NCBI GenBank assembly: GCA_905183005.1
Contig: CAJJDO010000114.1
Span: forward strand, 217,978-281,977
Reading direction: 5' to 3'
Origin: Paramecium pentaurelia
Taxonomy: Eukaryota; Ciliophora; Oligohymenophorea; Peniculida; Parameciidae
Length of the DNA: 64,000 bases
Translations under genes and position numbers: made by a program
Notes under the pieces: model-generated
The model's database searches: none
What the model was told of the DNA's origin: nothing
What the model saw: only the letters and a program-made list of their open reading frames with translations
Part shown: piece by piece, positions 12,701-24,920 of the stretch
How the letters are laid out: every line of letters starts with the position of its first letter
Position numbering within the stretch: the stretch's first letter is position 1

Positions 12701-15700
12701 CATATTGTGTTAGTACATGTCCAGAGAAATACATTAAACATGCTACTCAACCTTTATGTATTGGATGTGTTCAAAATTGTTAAAATTGTGTATATGATGA
12801 AATATTAGCTGGATCTACAAAATGTCTTAAATGTGAATCTAGCTACTTCGTTGACTAGACATATAATTCCAGTAAAGTGTTGATAAATGTACAATGTTAT
12901 TAAAAATGTCCAGATGGAAAATACAATAACTAAGATTCATATTAATGTACAAATTGTGATTGGACCTGCAAAACTTGTTAGGATGCTACAAGTTTGGATT
13001 GTATAAAATGTGGAACAGTTGTCCATCCTAAAACTGGTGCAACTTAAATTAGATATATGGAAGATGGCATTTGCAAAATGACATGTTAAGCTGGTTCTTA
13101 TGCACATATTGATTCAATAAATGGTAATACTTGTTTAATTTGTAATTCTACTTGTAAAACTTGTTCTGGAATTTTAGATTCTAATTGCAGCAGTTGCTAT
13201 TCAACTACTTATCTTGCTGCCAATGGCAAATGTGTCAAAGATTGTTCTACAGGATATTTTTCAAATGATTCCAATTAAAGATGTGAAAAGTGTTATTAAG
13301 GATGTTCTAAATGCGATGGTGTCAAATCTACTTAATGTTTAGCATGTGAAAATGGATATTATTTATATAAAGATACTTGCTAAACTGATTGTCCTGATGA
13401 ATATTTTAAAGATGGTAATGTTTGTTAAAACTGTGATAAATTCTGCTATAATTGTACTGGAAAAGAACCAAATCAATGTATCTCTTGTCCCACTGATCTC
13501 TATTTTTATCCACAAGAAAATACTTGTTATATTGAATGTCCTCTTAGATCATTCCTTAATCCATCAACCTTCTAATGTTAAGAATGTCATCCATCATGTC
13601 TAACATGTTCAAATGAAATTGAGGATAGTTGTTTATCATGCCCTTAGAAAGAAACTGATACTGAAATATAGACATATTTACTAAATGGAAAATGTATTTC
13701 AGATTGTGGAACTCATAAATATGGAGATCCTGATGCTTTGACATGTGAAGAATGTTCTATTTAATGTATAAGCTGTTAAACTACAGGCAATAATTGTACT
13801 GGAAGCTGTCCAGCTAATCGTCTAACTATCCCTTAATGTGATTGTCCATCTGGTTATTTGATAGATTCTCCTACTGCTGAATGTGAATAATGCTATTATA
13901 AATGTTCAACGTGTAAAGAAGCCTTTATCAACTGTTTGAAATGTGCTGCTAATAGAAATCAAGATGCACCATTTTGTTCATGTCCTCCTGGTTACTTTGA
14001 TGATGAAGAAAATAAGAATCCAATTTGTTAACCTTGCGCTTGGCAATGTTCAACTTGCTAAAGAAGAAGTGATATATGTATAACCTGTAAAGGAGATAGA
14101 GTTGGTTAAAGTTGTGTATGTCCAGCTGGAAAATATGAAGACTCTTCTGCTCAAAAAGAAATGTGTTCTACATGTGATCCTACTTGTTCAACTTGTGCAG
14201 TAAAAGCTAATTATTGTGTTACTTGTAAAGGAAACAGATATTCAACAATATTACCAGATAATCCAATTTATAAATTATGTTTATGTTAAAATGGACTTTT
14301 TGAAGATGGTAAATCTACTAATTGTCCTTAATGTGATTTTAAATGTACAACCTGTACAAGTTCAAGTTCTAATTGTTTAAGTTGTAGAGGTGATAGAATA
14401 CTTACTGAACAATGCACTTGTGAATCAGGATATTTTGATGATGATGTTAATGATAAATGTTAGAAATGTGATTTATAATGTGTAACTTGTGATAAAAATG
14501 GTTGTTTAACTTGTGCTGGTAATAGAGAAGGTCCAGATATTTTAAAGATATGTAATTGCCCAGCTACAGGTATTGATAGAAGATAACATGGATACTCTGA
14601 ATGTGGAACATGTGAGTATGGAGTGCCTTATGTAAAAATGAAGGATAGTTTAGATTCCATGACAATAAATTTGGGTGGAGTAATTGCAATTAAAGGAATT
14701 AATGATCCAACTATACCAAGTAGAGAAGTATGTCAGAAATTATTCAATGATGATGACTTTGCAAAATTAGGTAGTGGAAAACCTTTGTGTAATGTGGATC
14801 CTAATAATTAAAAGTAGGTTAATGTAGTCTTTGGAAATAATGCCTAATTCTTAATTGGAAACACAATCACATTAAATTTGAAATCAGTTATAGGTAGAAA
14901 AGATTGTTAAGCAATATTCTACACTAATTTCTTGGCTGCTAAAATTAATGGTCCAGATGTCCCTGCTGCTGCCTATGTTAAATTCACAGGTCCACAATTT
15001 AGTAATTTATGCAGCAAAATTATATTCTTCCCAAGTTAAGTATTCAATGATGGTGGTAGAGGTTTAACAATGAAATCATGGTCAATAGTCTCTATTGAAC
15101 CAGATAATTCTGGAGTAAGGGGAAGAATTTAAGTTTTATTTGATGCTGCAAATGCTGCCAAAAATAACAAAATTGAAATTCCACCTTTGATGTTATCAGA
15201 ATATTCTAAGTATGTATTTAAATACACATTCACCAACTTTTTGAATACAGAATTCAGTTCTGATTACACAGTTTCAACTACAACTTATGAATCGCCATTT
15301 GTTTCTATAGAAGAATTATCTCCACATGTTTATTACACCAATGCTAGAATCAAATTAGTGGGTACAATAATTCATCAAAGTTGTATAACTGGAACTACAG
15401 AAATTATAGCCTCAACAATTAATTATGAGTGGATATCAAATAAGGTCACCAAGGGAGATGTTGAATCATACCTTTTATAAGATGTAACGACTCTTGCAGG
15501 TGTAAAGTCTCCTGATGTTCAATTTATTCAACTTGATATTCCTCCTTATTCAGGCAAAGGTGGTTACTCATATGAAGTAACTTTGATAGCTACTCTAACA
15601 ACCAAACCAATTTCATCTAACTACACAGTTGATATTACTCTACTTAATTAAGGATTACAAGTGGAAATTGAAGGAGGAAATAGAATGAATGGATATGCTG

Positions 15701-18700
15701 TGCCTTTGAATGTAAATGGATGGGCCAAGGATCCAAATATTAAAACAGACTAGAGTGTAGGAATTGAATTGGTATGGAAATGTGTTAATCTAAATACTAA
15801 TTTACCATGTGCAGATGTTTATGATGAAGAAATTCCACTTAATAGAACTAACTCTTAGTTTGTAGCAGCAAAAAGATTAGTGCCTTATAATGCTTATAAT
15901 TTCTATTTAAATGGAACTAAAGGAGAATTGTTTGAAGTAGCATAAGCAGTTATTGTAATTGTTGAATTGGACATTCCAGTTTTAGAACTCAAGAGACCAG
16001 AATATTTAACATCAAAAAGAGTTAATATGAATCAAGAAATCAGCATAAAATTCTTATATCCCACTAAGAATCCAGATAGTCTATATTATGGTGGTGCAAT
16101 AGTATATGATTTCAATGTAGTAGCTACTCTAAGATTCTTCTTCACATCAATAACTATAAAGTTCTGGGATAGTTTCTATGATTTGACTGATCTTGCTTAA
16201 TTGGGATTCAGAGCATCAGTTTACAATCCTCAATTCTTTATGCCTTCAACAACTACATTACTAATTAACATCAATTTACCACCTAGAAGTTGTAAGATGA
16301 ATGTTTCTCCAACTAGTGGTATTTCATTTGATACTTAATTCACCTTAAAAGTTACTGATTGTGAAGATAGTGATTCCCCATTCACTTACAAGTTTACATT
16401 CTACTATTCTCCAACCTAATATAATAATGATGTTTTAAAGGCTGCTTCATTGAATCAGATACTTTTGTTAGATTATTCAATTGACAATGAAATTTCAACT
16501 ATATTACCTAATCCATTGAGTGATTCAGCTGTTACTCAACCCTTCCTAATTTTAATGGCATCAATCTCAGATTCTTTGGGAGCATTAACAAATTTAACAT
16601 CTTCAGTTGTAGTAGGATTGAATCAAGTTGATCTAAGACATAGATTATAAGTTGCTGAATATTTGAAGAAGAGATAATAATAAGAAGATAAATTCTATCC
16701 ATTACCTTATTTCTTTAGATCAAGATAATTAGCAGAAATTACAGATGCAACAGATAAATTTATTAGACTTTATTAAAATAGAACAACTTTATCAATACCA
16801 GAATAAATAAATTTATTAAATCTACTTGCTATTGGTGTCAAAGATTTAAGTATTGATAATCCATCTGCTGACTAAGATGCTAATGAAACTGCCATTATCT
16901 AAGAAGAATAGACTAAATTGATTACACTCAAAAAAAGTATTTTAGCATCCCTTAAAGAATTACAATCTCAAGATGTTAGTGTTGCTACTAAGAGTGCTTT
17001 AACTAAATCAATTGAAGAATTAATGAATGATGAAGATATTTAATTGAATATGAGTTCTGAAAATATGGATGCTGAATTAGATAAAGCAGATAGTATTGTT
17101 TCTAGTAGTACAAGTGGAGTAAGTGAACTTTAAGGAGATATTGAAAGTGGAAATGTTGATTTTAAATCCTTCAGAGTAAAAGAGAACCTTTAAAATGATA
17201 TTATGAGAACTGCTGGTTTATTAAATGGACTCTTGGCAGCAGGATAGAATCAAATGGATTCTATTGATTCAACCAGTACTACTACATCAGCTAATTCAAC
17301 TGATAGTAATAATTCAACTAATGAAACAGATGCTGCTTGGTAAAAAATGAAGGATAATAATGCTAAATTATTTAAAGTTTAAGAATCAGTTAAATTTGGT
17401 TTAACATAAACCGCTGATCCTAATGCACCTCCTAAAGTATTTTCAGGTGGATCATTCTCTATGAAATCCTCTATTGCTACTCCTTCTAAGATGGCTGAAT
17501 ATTTGGCAGGTTCAGATCCAACCAAATCTAAAAAAGACATCAAAATTACAGATGATGATGAATCCACTTAATCAGATGAAACTAATATTTAAACTGTTAC
17601 TTACAATTAAGCTGAATTTGCTGATAATCCTTATGCAACTGATGATTCATTCCCAAGTAGATCTGTACCAGCATCTGTCTAAAATATTGAACCAAAATTA
17701 CCAAATGGATCAGTCATTGTTCCAAAACAACCAATACCTATGTCTTTTGGAGTTACTGCAGCCAAATAAGCAGCTAGATTAAGAAGACTCAGAAGATTAT
17801 ATGGCAGAAGAAATATGCAATATTATTAAGATCTATATGAATTAGATGAAGAACCAGAATCTTAAGCCATATTTTGTATAGGAAAAGGTTCAGATGGTGG
17901 TTGGAGTGCAGGAGGTGGAAATTGTAAGACTGTTAAATAAGTTGATGCAACAGGAGCTCTTACTGTTACTTGTTAATGTGAAGAATTATCTCCTACTTCA
18001 GTTGGTGATGCTATTGCTGATGCTCTAGCATTTGATAAATTTGCTAAGGCATTTTCAATGGAAGCTTTATTAGCCTTACTTAATTTCCCATTCTACAAAT
18101 CAGTTATTGTTTATGCTTTAGCCTTTATGACTACTGCTTTAGTATTTTCAGTTAAATATGGATTCAAAAAGGATAGGGAAGATGTTGAAAAGAAATTATT
18201 GGCTCCTCATTTTGTAGAATCAGAATATATTAGAATCAAGGCTGAAGAAAATTAGGCTTAAAGAACAGAAAAACAAAAATTGAAAATGGAAAAGCAAAAA
18301 GAAATTGAATAAAAACTTCAAGAAGAATATGAAGAATAATTAAGATTATAATAAGAATAACAAAAAGAAAATGAAGAATAATAAGATAATCCTGAGAGAC
18401 CAATCAATACAAGTCTATAGTTCCCATTATAAGAAGAAGCTCCTGTAGATATATTTATGGTCTAACCTGATATAGAACCAGAAGAATTAATGAAAATAAG
18501 ATAAATGAATGAAATCAAAGAAGAATAAAATGCCAATGCTCCACTTAAAAGTGAGCCAACCTATAAATCTGATTCTGATGATTCTGATAGACCACCAAAC
18601 TAAGTAGTTTATGATGAAGAGGATAGTGAAAATAGTGATAACATGGAAAGTCTTTATGAAGTTCCTGAAAATATTTTAGATTAAAAACCTGGAGAAAAGT

Positions 18701-20028
18701 AGAAGGAACCTGAAATAGCTAAATACTTCAAATAATTAGAACCTGAATTTTCTAAATCTTCTATGTCTGTTGCAACTATTAAATAAAAGAGTGTCTCCAA
18801 TTAATAATAATAATCATAACAATAAAAATCATAATCATAATAATAATCTTAAATTTTATAAGATTAATAATAATAATAATTTAAATCAGAAAGTATAGCT
18901 GATTTAGAATAATTCAATTAAGAATTAGAAAAACAATTCCAATAATAAGGTTAATAATAACAATAGCAATAAAAATATGATATGGGTGATAGCTAACAAT
19001 ATGAACTTCATCCAGAATTGAAAGAATCCCCTATCATGAATTAAAGAGAAAATGTTACGCCACCCTTCTGTCAAGAATTATAATCAAATGATTTACCTCA
19101 TCTTTAAGATGATGATGGTTGCGCACTTAGTGCAATTAAAGTTACAGATATCAATCAACCTGTTCCAAATATTGAAGAGGATTCATTTGAAAAAGATGTT
19201 AAAGAAGCTGGCTAATCTGAAATCATAGAACCTAAATAAAAGAAAAAGTCATCAACAAGAAAGAGAAAGAGAAATAAAAACAAAGTAAATGATAAAGATA
19301 AAGATAAAGATAAAGCAATAGATGCTTTAGATATTTCTAATGAAGAGGATAATCTCAAAGAAGAGCCAGAACCAACTTATGAAATTAAAGAACAATTAGT
19401 TTAACAATGGCATAGGGATTATAAACGAAAGAAATTCTTAGAAAGTGGATGTTAACTTAAGTTCTCCCTTGCAAATGTTATATTGTTTATGGCTCTATTC
19501 CATAAATTATTATGCATCTTTTTAGTATTTGAAAGGAGATTACCTCGACCCATCAGATTCTGTGTTTTATACATGACAATTCTTAACACTTGCTATATTA
19601 ATATATTCTTTTAAGTGCCTTTAGAACCTTTACAATCAATTATATTTAGTGTATTTTCAGCCATATTATCCAACTTTGAAATGTTTGTAATTTTGTTCTT
19701 GATGCCACACAAAGTGTTTGTTGTTAGACAAATAGGATGGGGAATATTCATAGCTTTAACTACATTATTAATTTACTTCATCCTTATTGCTATGGCACTT
19801 GAAGCAGCAGATTCTGGTGGAGATATAACAAGATCAAATATGTGGGGTCTTAATTTCATTATTGGATTCTTAAACACTCATTGTGTTTCAGATCCCATTA
19901 AACTATTAATTGTTTTCAAGGCAGTGCAATTGAGTTTATCAGGTGCAACTGGACTCTTGTAAACAATTTTAGTGAAAATATTTGTTAATCCAGCAACGAA
20001 TATTTTCTTTGAGATGATAGAAGTATGA
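704..20028 (+). CDS. Giant Cys-repeat, REJ, GPS-like multi-pass protein, polycystin-1-like; 5' end missing
   Basis: About 6,390 codons are open to TGA 20026-20028, with introns at 2067-2097, 2383-2410, 3851-3881, 4167-4194 and 5323-5344. No start codon is found. From 704 to ~14620 the protein is a long run of CxxC...CxxC furin/VSP-type repeats with GYYLDG-like spacers. From ~14620 to 16650 comes a less Cys-rich region ending in a REJ-like motif (CKMNVSPTSG...T.F.L...DCEDSDSPFTYKF). A GPS-like motif with GGW, a following Cys and CQCEELS ends near 17991. Transmembrane segment 1 lies at about 18070-18160. The next ~1.3 kb is Gln/Glu/Lys-rich cytoplasmic sequence with no recognisable PLAT domain, and 19460-20000 encodes several hydrophobic helices. 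This order is that of polycystin-1/PKDREJ proteins; a ciliary or surface sensor role is inference. It could also be described as a furin-repeat ciliate surface protein. The coding call is firm; the family assignment is moderate. Confidence 0.85.
706..2452 (+). repeat. Tandem duplication, copy 1 of 2
   Basis: This segment reappears at an offset of exactly 1,784 bp (2490-4236), separated by a 37-bp spacer (2453-2489). Every stretch compared by eye is identical, including two introns. The period minus its two introns is 1,725 nt, or 575 codons, so the reading frame is kept. The left boundary at 706 is also where recognisable gene sequence begins. Confidence 0.9.
2490..4236 (+). repeat. Tandem duplication, copy 2 of 2
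   Basis: This is the second copy of 706-2452. The gene continues beyond it with diverged Cys-repeat sequence from 4237. Introns at 3851-3881 and 4167-4194 match those at 2067-2097 and 2383-2410 in length and sequence. Confidence 0.9.
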
Positions 20029-20954
20029 GAAATTATAACATATTCAATAAAATATAAAATTTAATATTAATAATATAATTTATTTAATATATCTATACTA
20101 TCTTTTTTATATATTTAACTTAAATAATTATATTCATATAAACTAATATGAATTAACTATCAAGTATTTATATATATATATCTAAAATTGAATTGATTAT
20201 CATAAATATATCATCATTTATTAATAAATGAGTTAATCTAATATTTTTAATAATATTGATTATACATCTTGAATACATCAATATTATGATATATAATTAA
20301 TTAAATAAATAGTTATGAGATGATGAAAATAAAGTAAATTTAAATACATCATCAACTATATTGATTGATGTATTTAAATTTACTTAAAGCATTTATTAAT
20401 AATATTAATTTCCTTTAAAGGATTTTCAGAAAAATTATATAAATACATTTTAATTAAATTTATCGATGGGGTAATAAATAAAATTAAGAATATAATGATC
20501 AAATATATTAATAATCAACTATATATAAGTATCAAAATTTAAATTTATACCAAATCATTATGCAAAATTTTAAAGGTAATCTTCCAAAAAAGGAGAGAAG
20601 TATAATTGATTATATTAACAGAAAAGTTATAATATGGATCAAATATATATATATATCATAGTTAATCAATATTATGTACTACTTTCTTTTACATGTATGC
20701 GACTCCATACTTAGTAGATGTAAACATCTTGCCAATATTTTCATTATATTATTGTATTGTGGAGTGTAGATTTTTCTTGGGTTATGGCTGTTAGTGATGC
20801 ATTTCAGCAGATTTATGATATGTTTAATTATGAGGAATATCACTATTGCCAATGATTTATTTGATTGCTTATCGACAATGCTCAATATCTTGGGGCTCAT
20901 TGTGCTTAGGAATAATATTTTTGGAATGGAGAGACTTGTTCTTTGATTATTAAT
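20029..20954. other. Intergenic region with a long inverted repeat and one doubtful ORF
   Basis: Between two convergent genes, mostly AT-rich. It holds the inverted repeat at 20332-20385. The stretch 20690-20940 is less AT-rich than its surroundings. A minus-strand frame is open from an ATG at 20900 to TGA at 20532-20534 (122 codons), but its second half is low-complexity, with no recognisable domain. It could be a lineage-specific gene, an unrecognised noncoding RNA, or chance. Confidence 0.4.
20332..20385. repeat. Perfect 20-bp inverted repeat with 14-nt loop
   Basis: The left arm 20332-20351 (AAGTAAATTTAAATACATCA) is the exact reverse complement of 20366-20385. It lies about 300 bp past the stop of the giant gene and ~570 bp from the stop of the convergent RING gene. 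A transcript across it could fold into a long hairpin. Confidence 0.85.
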
Positions 20955-21791
20955 TCATAAATTATTTTTCAACTATTCAATAAGTCCAATATTTCGTTTA
21001 TATAATGCCATCATGTCAATCATAAATTAATTTAGATACACCGCCTCTATTTTTAATTCTTTGCCACACAAAAAACAATCATTAGAATATCCTTTTCTAC
21101 ATCCTTTACAATAAGAATGAGCACATGGAATTAATGTCACTGGATCCTTTAATTCTTTTCCACAATATTTACATTCTAAGTGTCTTTTTAAATCTAAACA
21201 TAAACTTTAAATTTCATTCACAAAAACAAGATAATTAGCTGGTTGTGTTGCTTGTTTTTCTTTAAGAATCAATTTCTCAGACAATTAATTAATCTTTGAT
21301 TTTAATTCTTTTATAATCTACTCTTATTAATTTGAGAGATATTATTAATAAACAGCTTCATCATTCTATTGATATCTTTTGATATTGATTTTAAGATCAT
21401 CAACTTAATTTTTAAGGTCATTATTGAGATTCTTTAATAAAGTATTCTCATTTATCAATTACTAAACTATAGATTCTTATTTAAAATGCTCAATTTTAAG
21501 GTTTTCATAATCAGTTTTTAATTTATCATAATCCTTTTAGTTTAATTGGATATCTCTTTCTATCATTTATGATTGCATTGCAGATCTTAAAATAGGAAGA
21601 CTATTTCTATTGTTTGTTCTGGATTGAAGATAAGGTTTCTTTTAATTTATGAGAGGGATATTTGGAGATGATTATTATTATTTAAGTTATTTGACATTCA
21701 CATTAAGATTAAATGATTATTATATATTGATCGATGGAGTAGGTTTTTCAATAATGTCTTCGTAATTGATGTAGGATTTATGTTTCTTCAT
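20955..21791 (-). CDS. Coiled-coil protein with C-terminal RING-type zinc finger
   Basis: A single exon encodes 278 aa; ATG at 21791, TGA at 20955-20957. The N-terminal ~70 residues are polar and Gln-rich. About residues 75-190 form a predicted coiled coil (Leu/Asn/Lys/Glu heptads, many Gln encoded by TAA). Near the C-terminus is CKYC...CAHSYCKGC...CFLC, with C-x2-C, C-x-H, C-x2-C and C-x2-C spacing of a C3HC4 RING. RING domains usually give E3 ubiquitin-ligase activity by binding an E2; no substrate can be inferred. The finger is compact and followed by ~30 residues ending in NNL. Its start is 30 bp from the divergent MAP kinase start at 21821, so the two probably share a promoter region. 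Confidence 0.85.
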
Positions 21792-21820
21792 AATTATTTT
21801 TAACAGTTAATTTTTTTAAA

Positions 21821-23804
21821 ATGACCGAAGAAATCGAGTGTCACATAATGTAGAAGTATGAAGTATTACAGAAAATGGGAAAAGGAGCATATGGTGTAGT
21901 CTGGAAAGCCATAGATCGAAAAACTAAATAAATTGTAGCACTTAAAAAAGTATTTGATGCATTTCATAATGCCACTGATGCGTAACGCACATTTCGAGAA
22001 GTCATGTTTTTACAAGAGATGCTACATGATAATGTTATTCGAATGACTAATATTCATAGAGCTGATAATAACAAAGATCTGTATATAGTTTTCGATTTCA
22101 TGGAAACAGACCTCCATGCTGTAATAAGAGGTGGAATCCTTGAAGAAATACACTAAAGGTAAATTCTTAAACTTTTATTTCAGATATATAATCTATTAAA
22201 TACTCAAAGCATTAAAATACATTCACTCTGCTGAAATCATTCATAGAGATCTTAAACCATCAAATGTATTACTAGATGCAGAATGTAATGTCAAAGTGGC
22301 AGATTTTGGATTAGCTAGAAGTCTTTTAAATCAAATTGATGAAACTTCTATTCTGACTGAATATGTAGCAACAAGGTGGTATAGAGCTCCTGAAATTCTA
22401 CTTGGATCCACTTAATATACTAAAGCTGTTGATATGTGGTCAGTTGGTTGTATCTTGGGAGAAATGATTAATGGAAAACCTATATTCCCTGGTAGTTCAA
22501 CACTTAATCAAATTGAAAGAGTTATTGAAGTTATAGGTAGACCAACTACTTCAGAATTAGAAAGTGTTTAAGCACCTTTAGCCTCTCAAATTGTTAATAA
22601 TATTCCTAAAGGTTAAAGAATTGGATTTACAAATTATTTTCCAAAAGCTACTCCTCAAGCCTTAGATTTGATTCGTAGATTACTTTCATTCAATCCTTCT
22701 CAAAGGATTTCTGTTGAAGAAGCCTTAAGACATCCTTATGTTGGAGCCTTCCATCATGATAATTAAGAGAGTACTACAAATCCAATTATTATCTCTATGG
22801 ATGATAATAAGAAATTTAGTATTAAAGAATACAGAGAGGCATTATATTTAGAAATTAGTAAGAAATATGAAACAAAATATGAGAATAAATTTGAGAATTA
22901 ATTTAAAAGCATTGATCAAAATTAATAAGAAAGGAAAAGAACTTAAAGTTTTTAACATGCATCTAAAAAACCTAATGCTCCTTCTAATTCTACTCTTCCT
23001 AGTGAATAACCAATAATTAAATAATAAGATACTAATATTTAACATGTTTCATAAAATTATCTTAAAGAATACTTATCAAATTGTAATAAAGATTATTTAG
23101 GATAATAATAATAGAATGTTAATATGAGTAAGGAATTTATTAGTGGATAATTATGTAAAGAAATGAATAAAGAAAATTAAAAATCTAAAAATGCTGTAGA
23201 TATATCAATTAATAAAATGGAACGTGATAATTCAATTTCTAAAAAATAAATTATGTCTCCTTGGACATAACCCAATTAAAAACCTTAAATCACAACTTAA
23301 TAATAAAGACCTCCTTCTGTTAGTGTTTATGCTACTTTAAATTAGGTCTCTTAAAATCAATTAAAATCATAAATACCTTAATAATAATAGAATAATAATA
23401 ATGCTGTTGTAGCATAAAAGAGAATTAGTTCAAAAATGCCTACTAGTGGTACAAGTACATCTTTTTATATTCCTTCTGATAAAAACAATTCTAGTTTTAA
23501 TAATGGTAAGAAAATCTCAAAAGACAATAGTTTCTTAGGGGATCATAATGTTTCTACATAATCTAATAATATACCTTAACCATAATAACAAATGCATTAA
23601 AAAAGTATATATATTATATATTGAATTTTAGCTATGAGTATGAATTATTAGACTTATTTAATGCAAAAGGGCATATCAGATCAAAGAAGTAAATAAACTT
23701 TAGTTAATCATCAAAGAACATAGTCATAATTAGGTGCAAATAATAGTGTATTAATCAATCGATGTAAGGAATTCCTCTAGAACATGTAAGCTATAAAAAA
23801 ATGA
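21821..23804 (+). CDS. ERK7/ERK8 (MAPK15)-type MAP kinase
   Basis: 643 aa; introns 22159-22183 (25 nt) and 23605-23631 (27 nt). Residues ~13-305 form a complete protein kinase: glycine loop GKGAYG (20-25), the VAIK-equivalent Lys at K42, HRDLKPSN, DFGLA, the activation motif T-E-Y at residues 171-173 (22356-22364), then VATRWYRAPE. The TEY motif, QIVALKK and FREVMFLQE segments, and a long C-terminal tail point to atypical ERK7/ERK8, which autophosphorylates its TEY and acts at basal bodies and cilia in other eukaryotes. The tail (~340 aa) is Gln/Asn/Ser-rich and low in complexity. All catalytic residues are present, unlike the pseudokinases nearby. It shares a 29-bp divergent intergenic gap with the RING gene. 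Kinase call is certain; subfamily is likely. Confidence 0.9.
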
Positions 23805-23932
23805 ATTAATATTTGAAATACATCATCATCATTTTTTTTAAATTCATATTAAAATTTAAAATCAATAATTAGTATTAATATAATTAATTATTAACTAAAA
23901 TCATCCATGTATAAAGAAACCGGATTATCAAT

Positions 23933-24184
23933 TCACTAAATTGAACATGCACATCTACATTTAATATTTTATTCTTTCTTTTCAATATACTTCTATACCA
24001 AATAAATATCACATAAATTCCTTCCTTCTATTGCATCTCGAAAAACTATTCTTTTGCCTTTAACACCCTTTATTATAGGATGATTAAATTTATCTAATCT
24101 TAAACGATTTCTTCTTATTAATTTTTTATCTTTATCTAATATACTTATATCAGTTTAATCCTATGTGTCTAATCGTTCATTCAT
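23933..24184 (-). CDS. Small basic protein, 83 aa, unknown
   Basis: A single open frame runs from ATG 24184 to TGA 23933-23935, with TAA/TAG used as Gln codons. The protein is charged (Lys/Arg/Asp-rich), has a central KGKRIVFRDAIEGRNL segment and ends CRCACSIQ, which contains four closely spaced Cys. There is no signal peptide or membrane segment. The family was not recognised. Composition and codon use look like a real Paramecium gene rather than a chance frame, and it is convergent with the ERK7 gene 128 bp away. Confidence 0.6.
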
Positions 24185-24445
24185 TATTTAAATAATATAA
24201 TATATTAATATATTTATAACTTCTATATATCTCTATAATTATCTGTTAACTATAATGTTTGAATTCATAATTACTAAAAATAAGTATAAATTTTACTGAA
24301 ATTTCACATTTATTTCATAAGGATGTTTGCATAAACACAAAAACATTTAATTGCTTGAAAACAATTAAAATAATAATAAGTTATTATATATTCATGACAA
24401 TAAGATTTATCATTCATTTATATTTAATTAAACAAGCCAATTCAA

Positions 24446-24661
24446 ATGGGTTGTATTTAGTAAAAGTAAAACCAAAGATAAGATGTATTATCTGCTGAGT
24501 CCATTGATAAAGATAGAAAATTAAATAGAAACAATTCTCAGTAATAAATTTATCTAAATTAGAAAAACTACTCATTAAGAAAATAAAAAGGATGTATTCC
24601 AAATAAAACTTAATCCTATTGTTTAAAGAAGACTATCTCCAGATCATAGAAAACAATCTGA
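24446..24661 (+). CDS. Small MGC-start protein, 71 aa, possibly N-myristoylated
   Basis: ATG 24446, TGA 24659-24661, no intron. The sequence starts MGCIQQKQNQ, so Gly2-Cys3 could carry a myristate and palmitate. The rest is Gln/Asn/Lys/Ser-rich without a domain. The same MGxC start occurs on all six CDPK-like pseudokinases in the window, two of which follow directly downstream. This may be an orphan N-terminal peptide, a small adaptor or chance; the function is unknown. Confidence 0.45.
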
Positions 24662-24920
24662 TAGTTGATTATTTATTTATTATCATCTCAAGATACCATT
24701 GATTTTTCTTGTCTACTCAATAGAAATCCTTTTTATTTGAAGAAAATAAGTTGAATTTGAAATTCAGCTTTATTTTTTAAATTATACTTGAGAAATCATA
24801 GTCAAAAATAAAATATAAATAACTGTTTAACAAAATATCTACAAACTTACTAAAAGTATTATACTAATATATAAAGTATTATTAATCAAATATAAACTCT
24901 ATTATAATTGATACTTTGAA

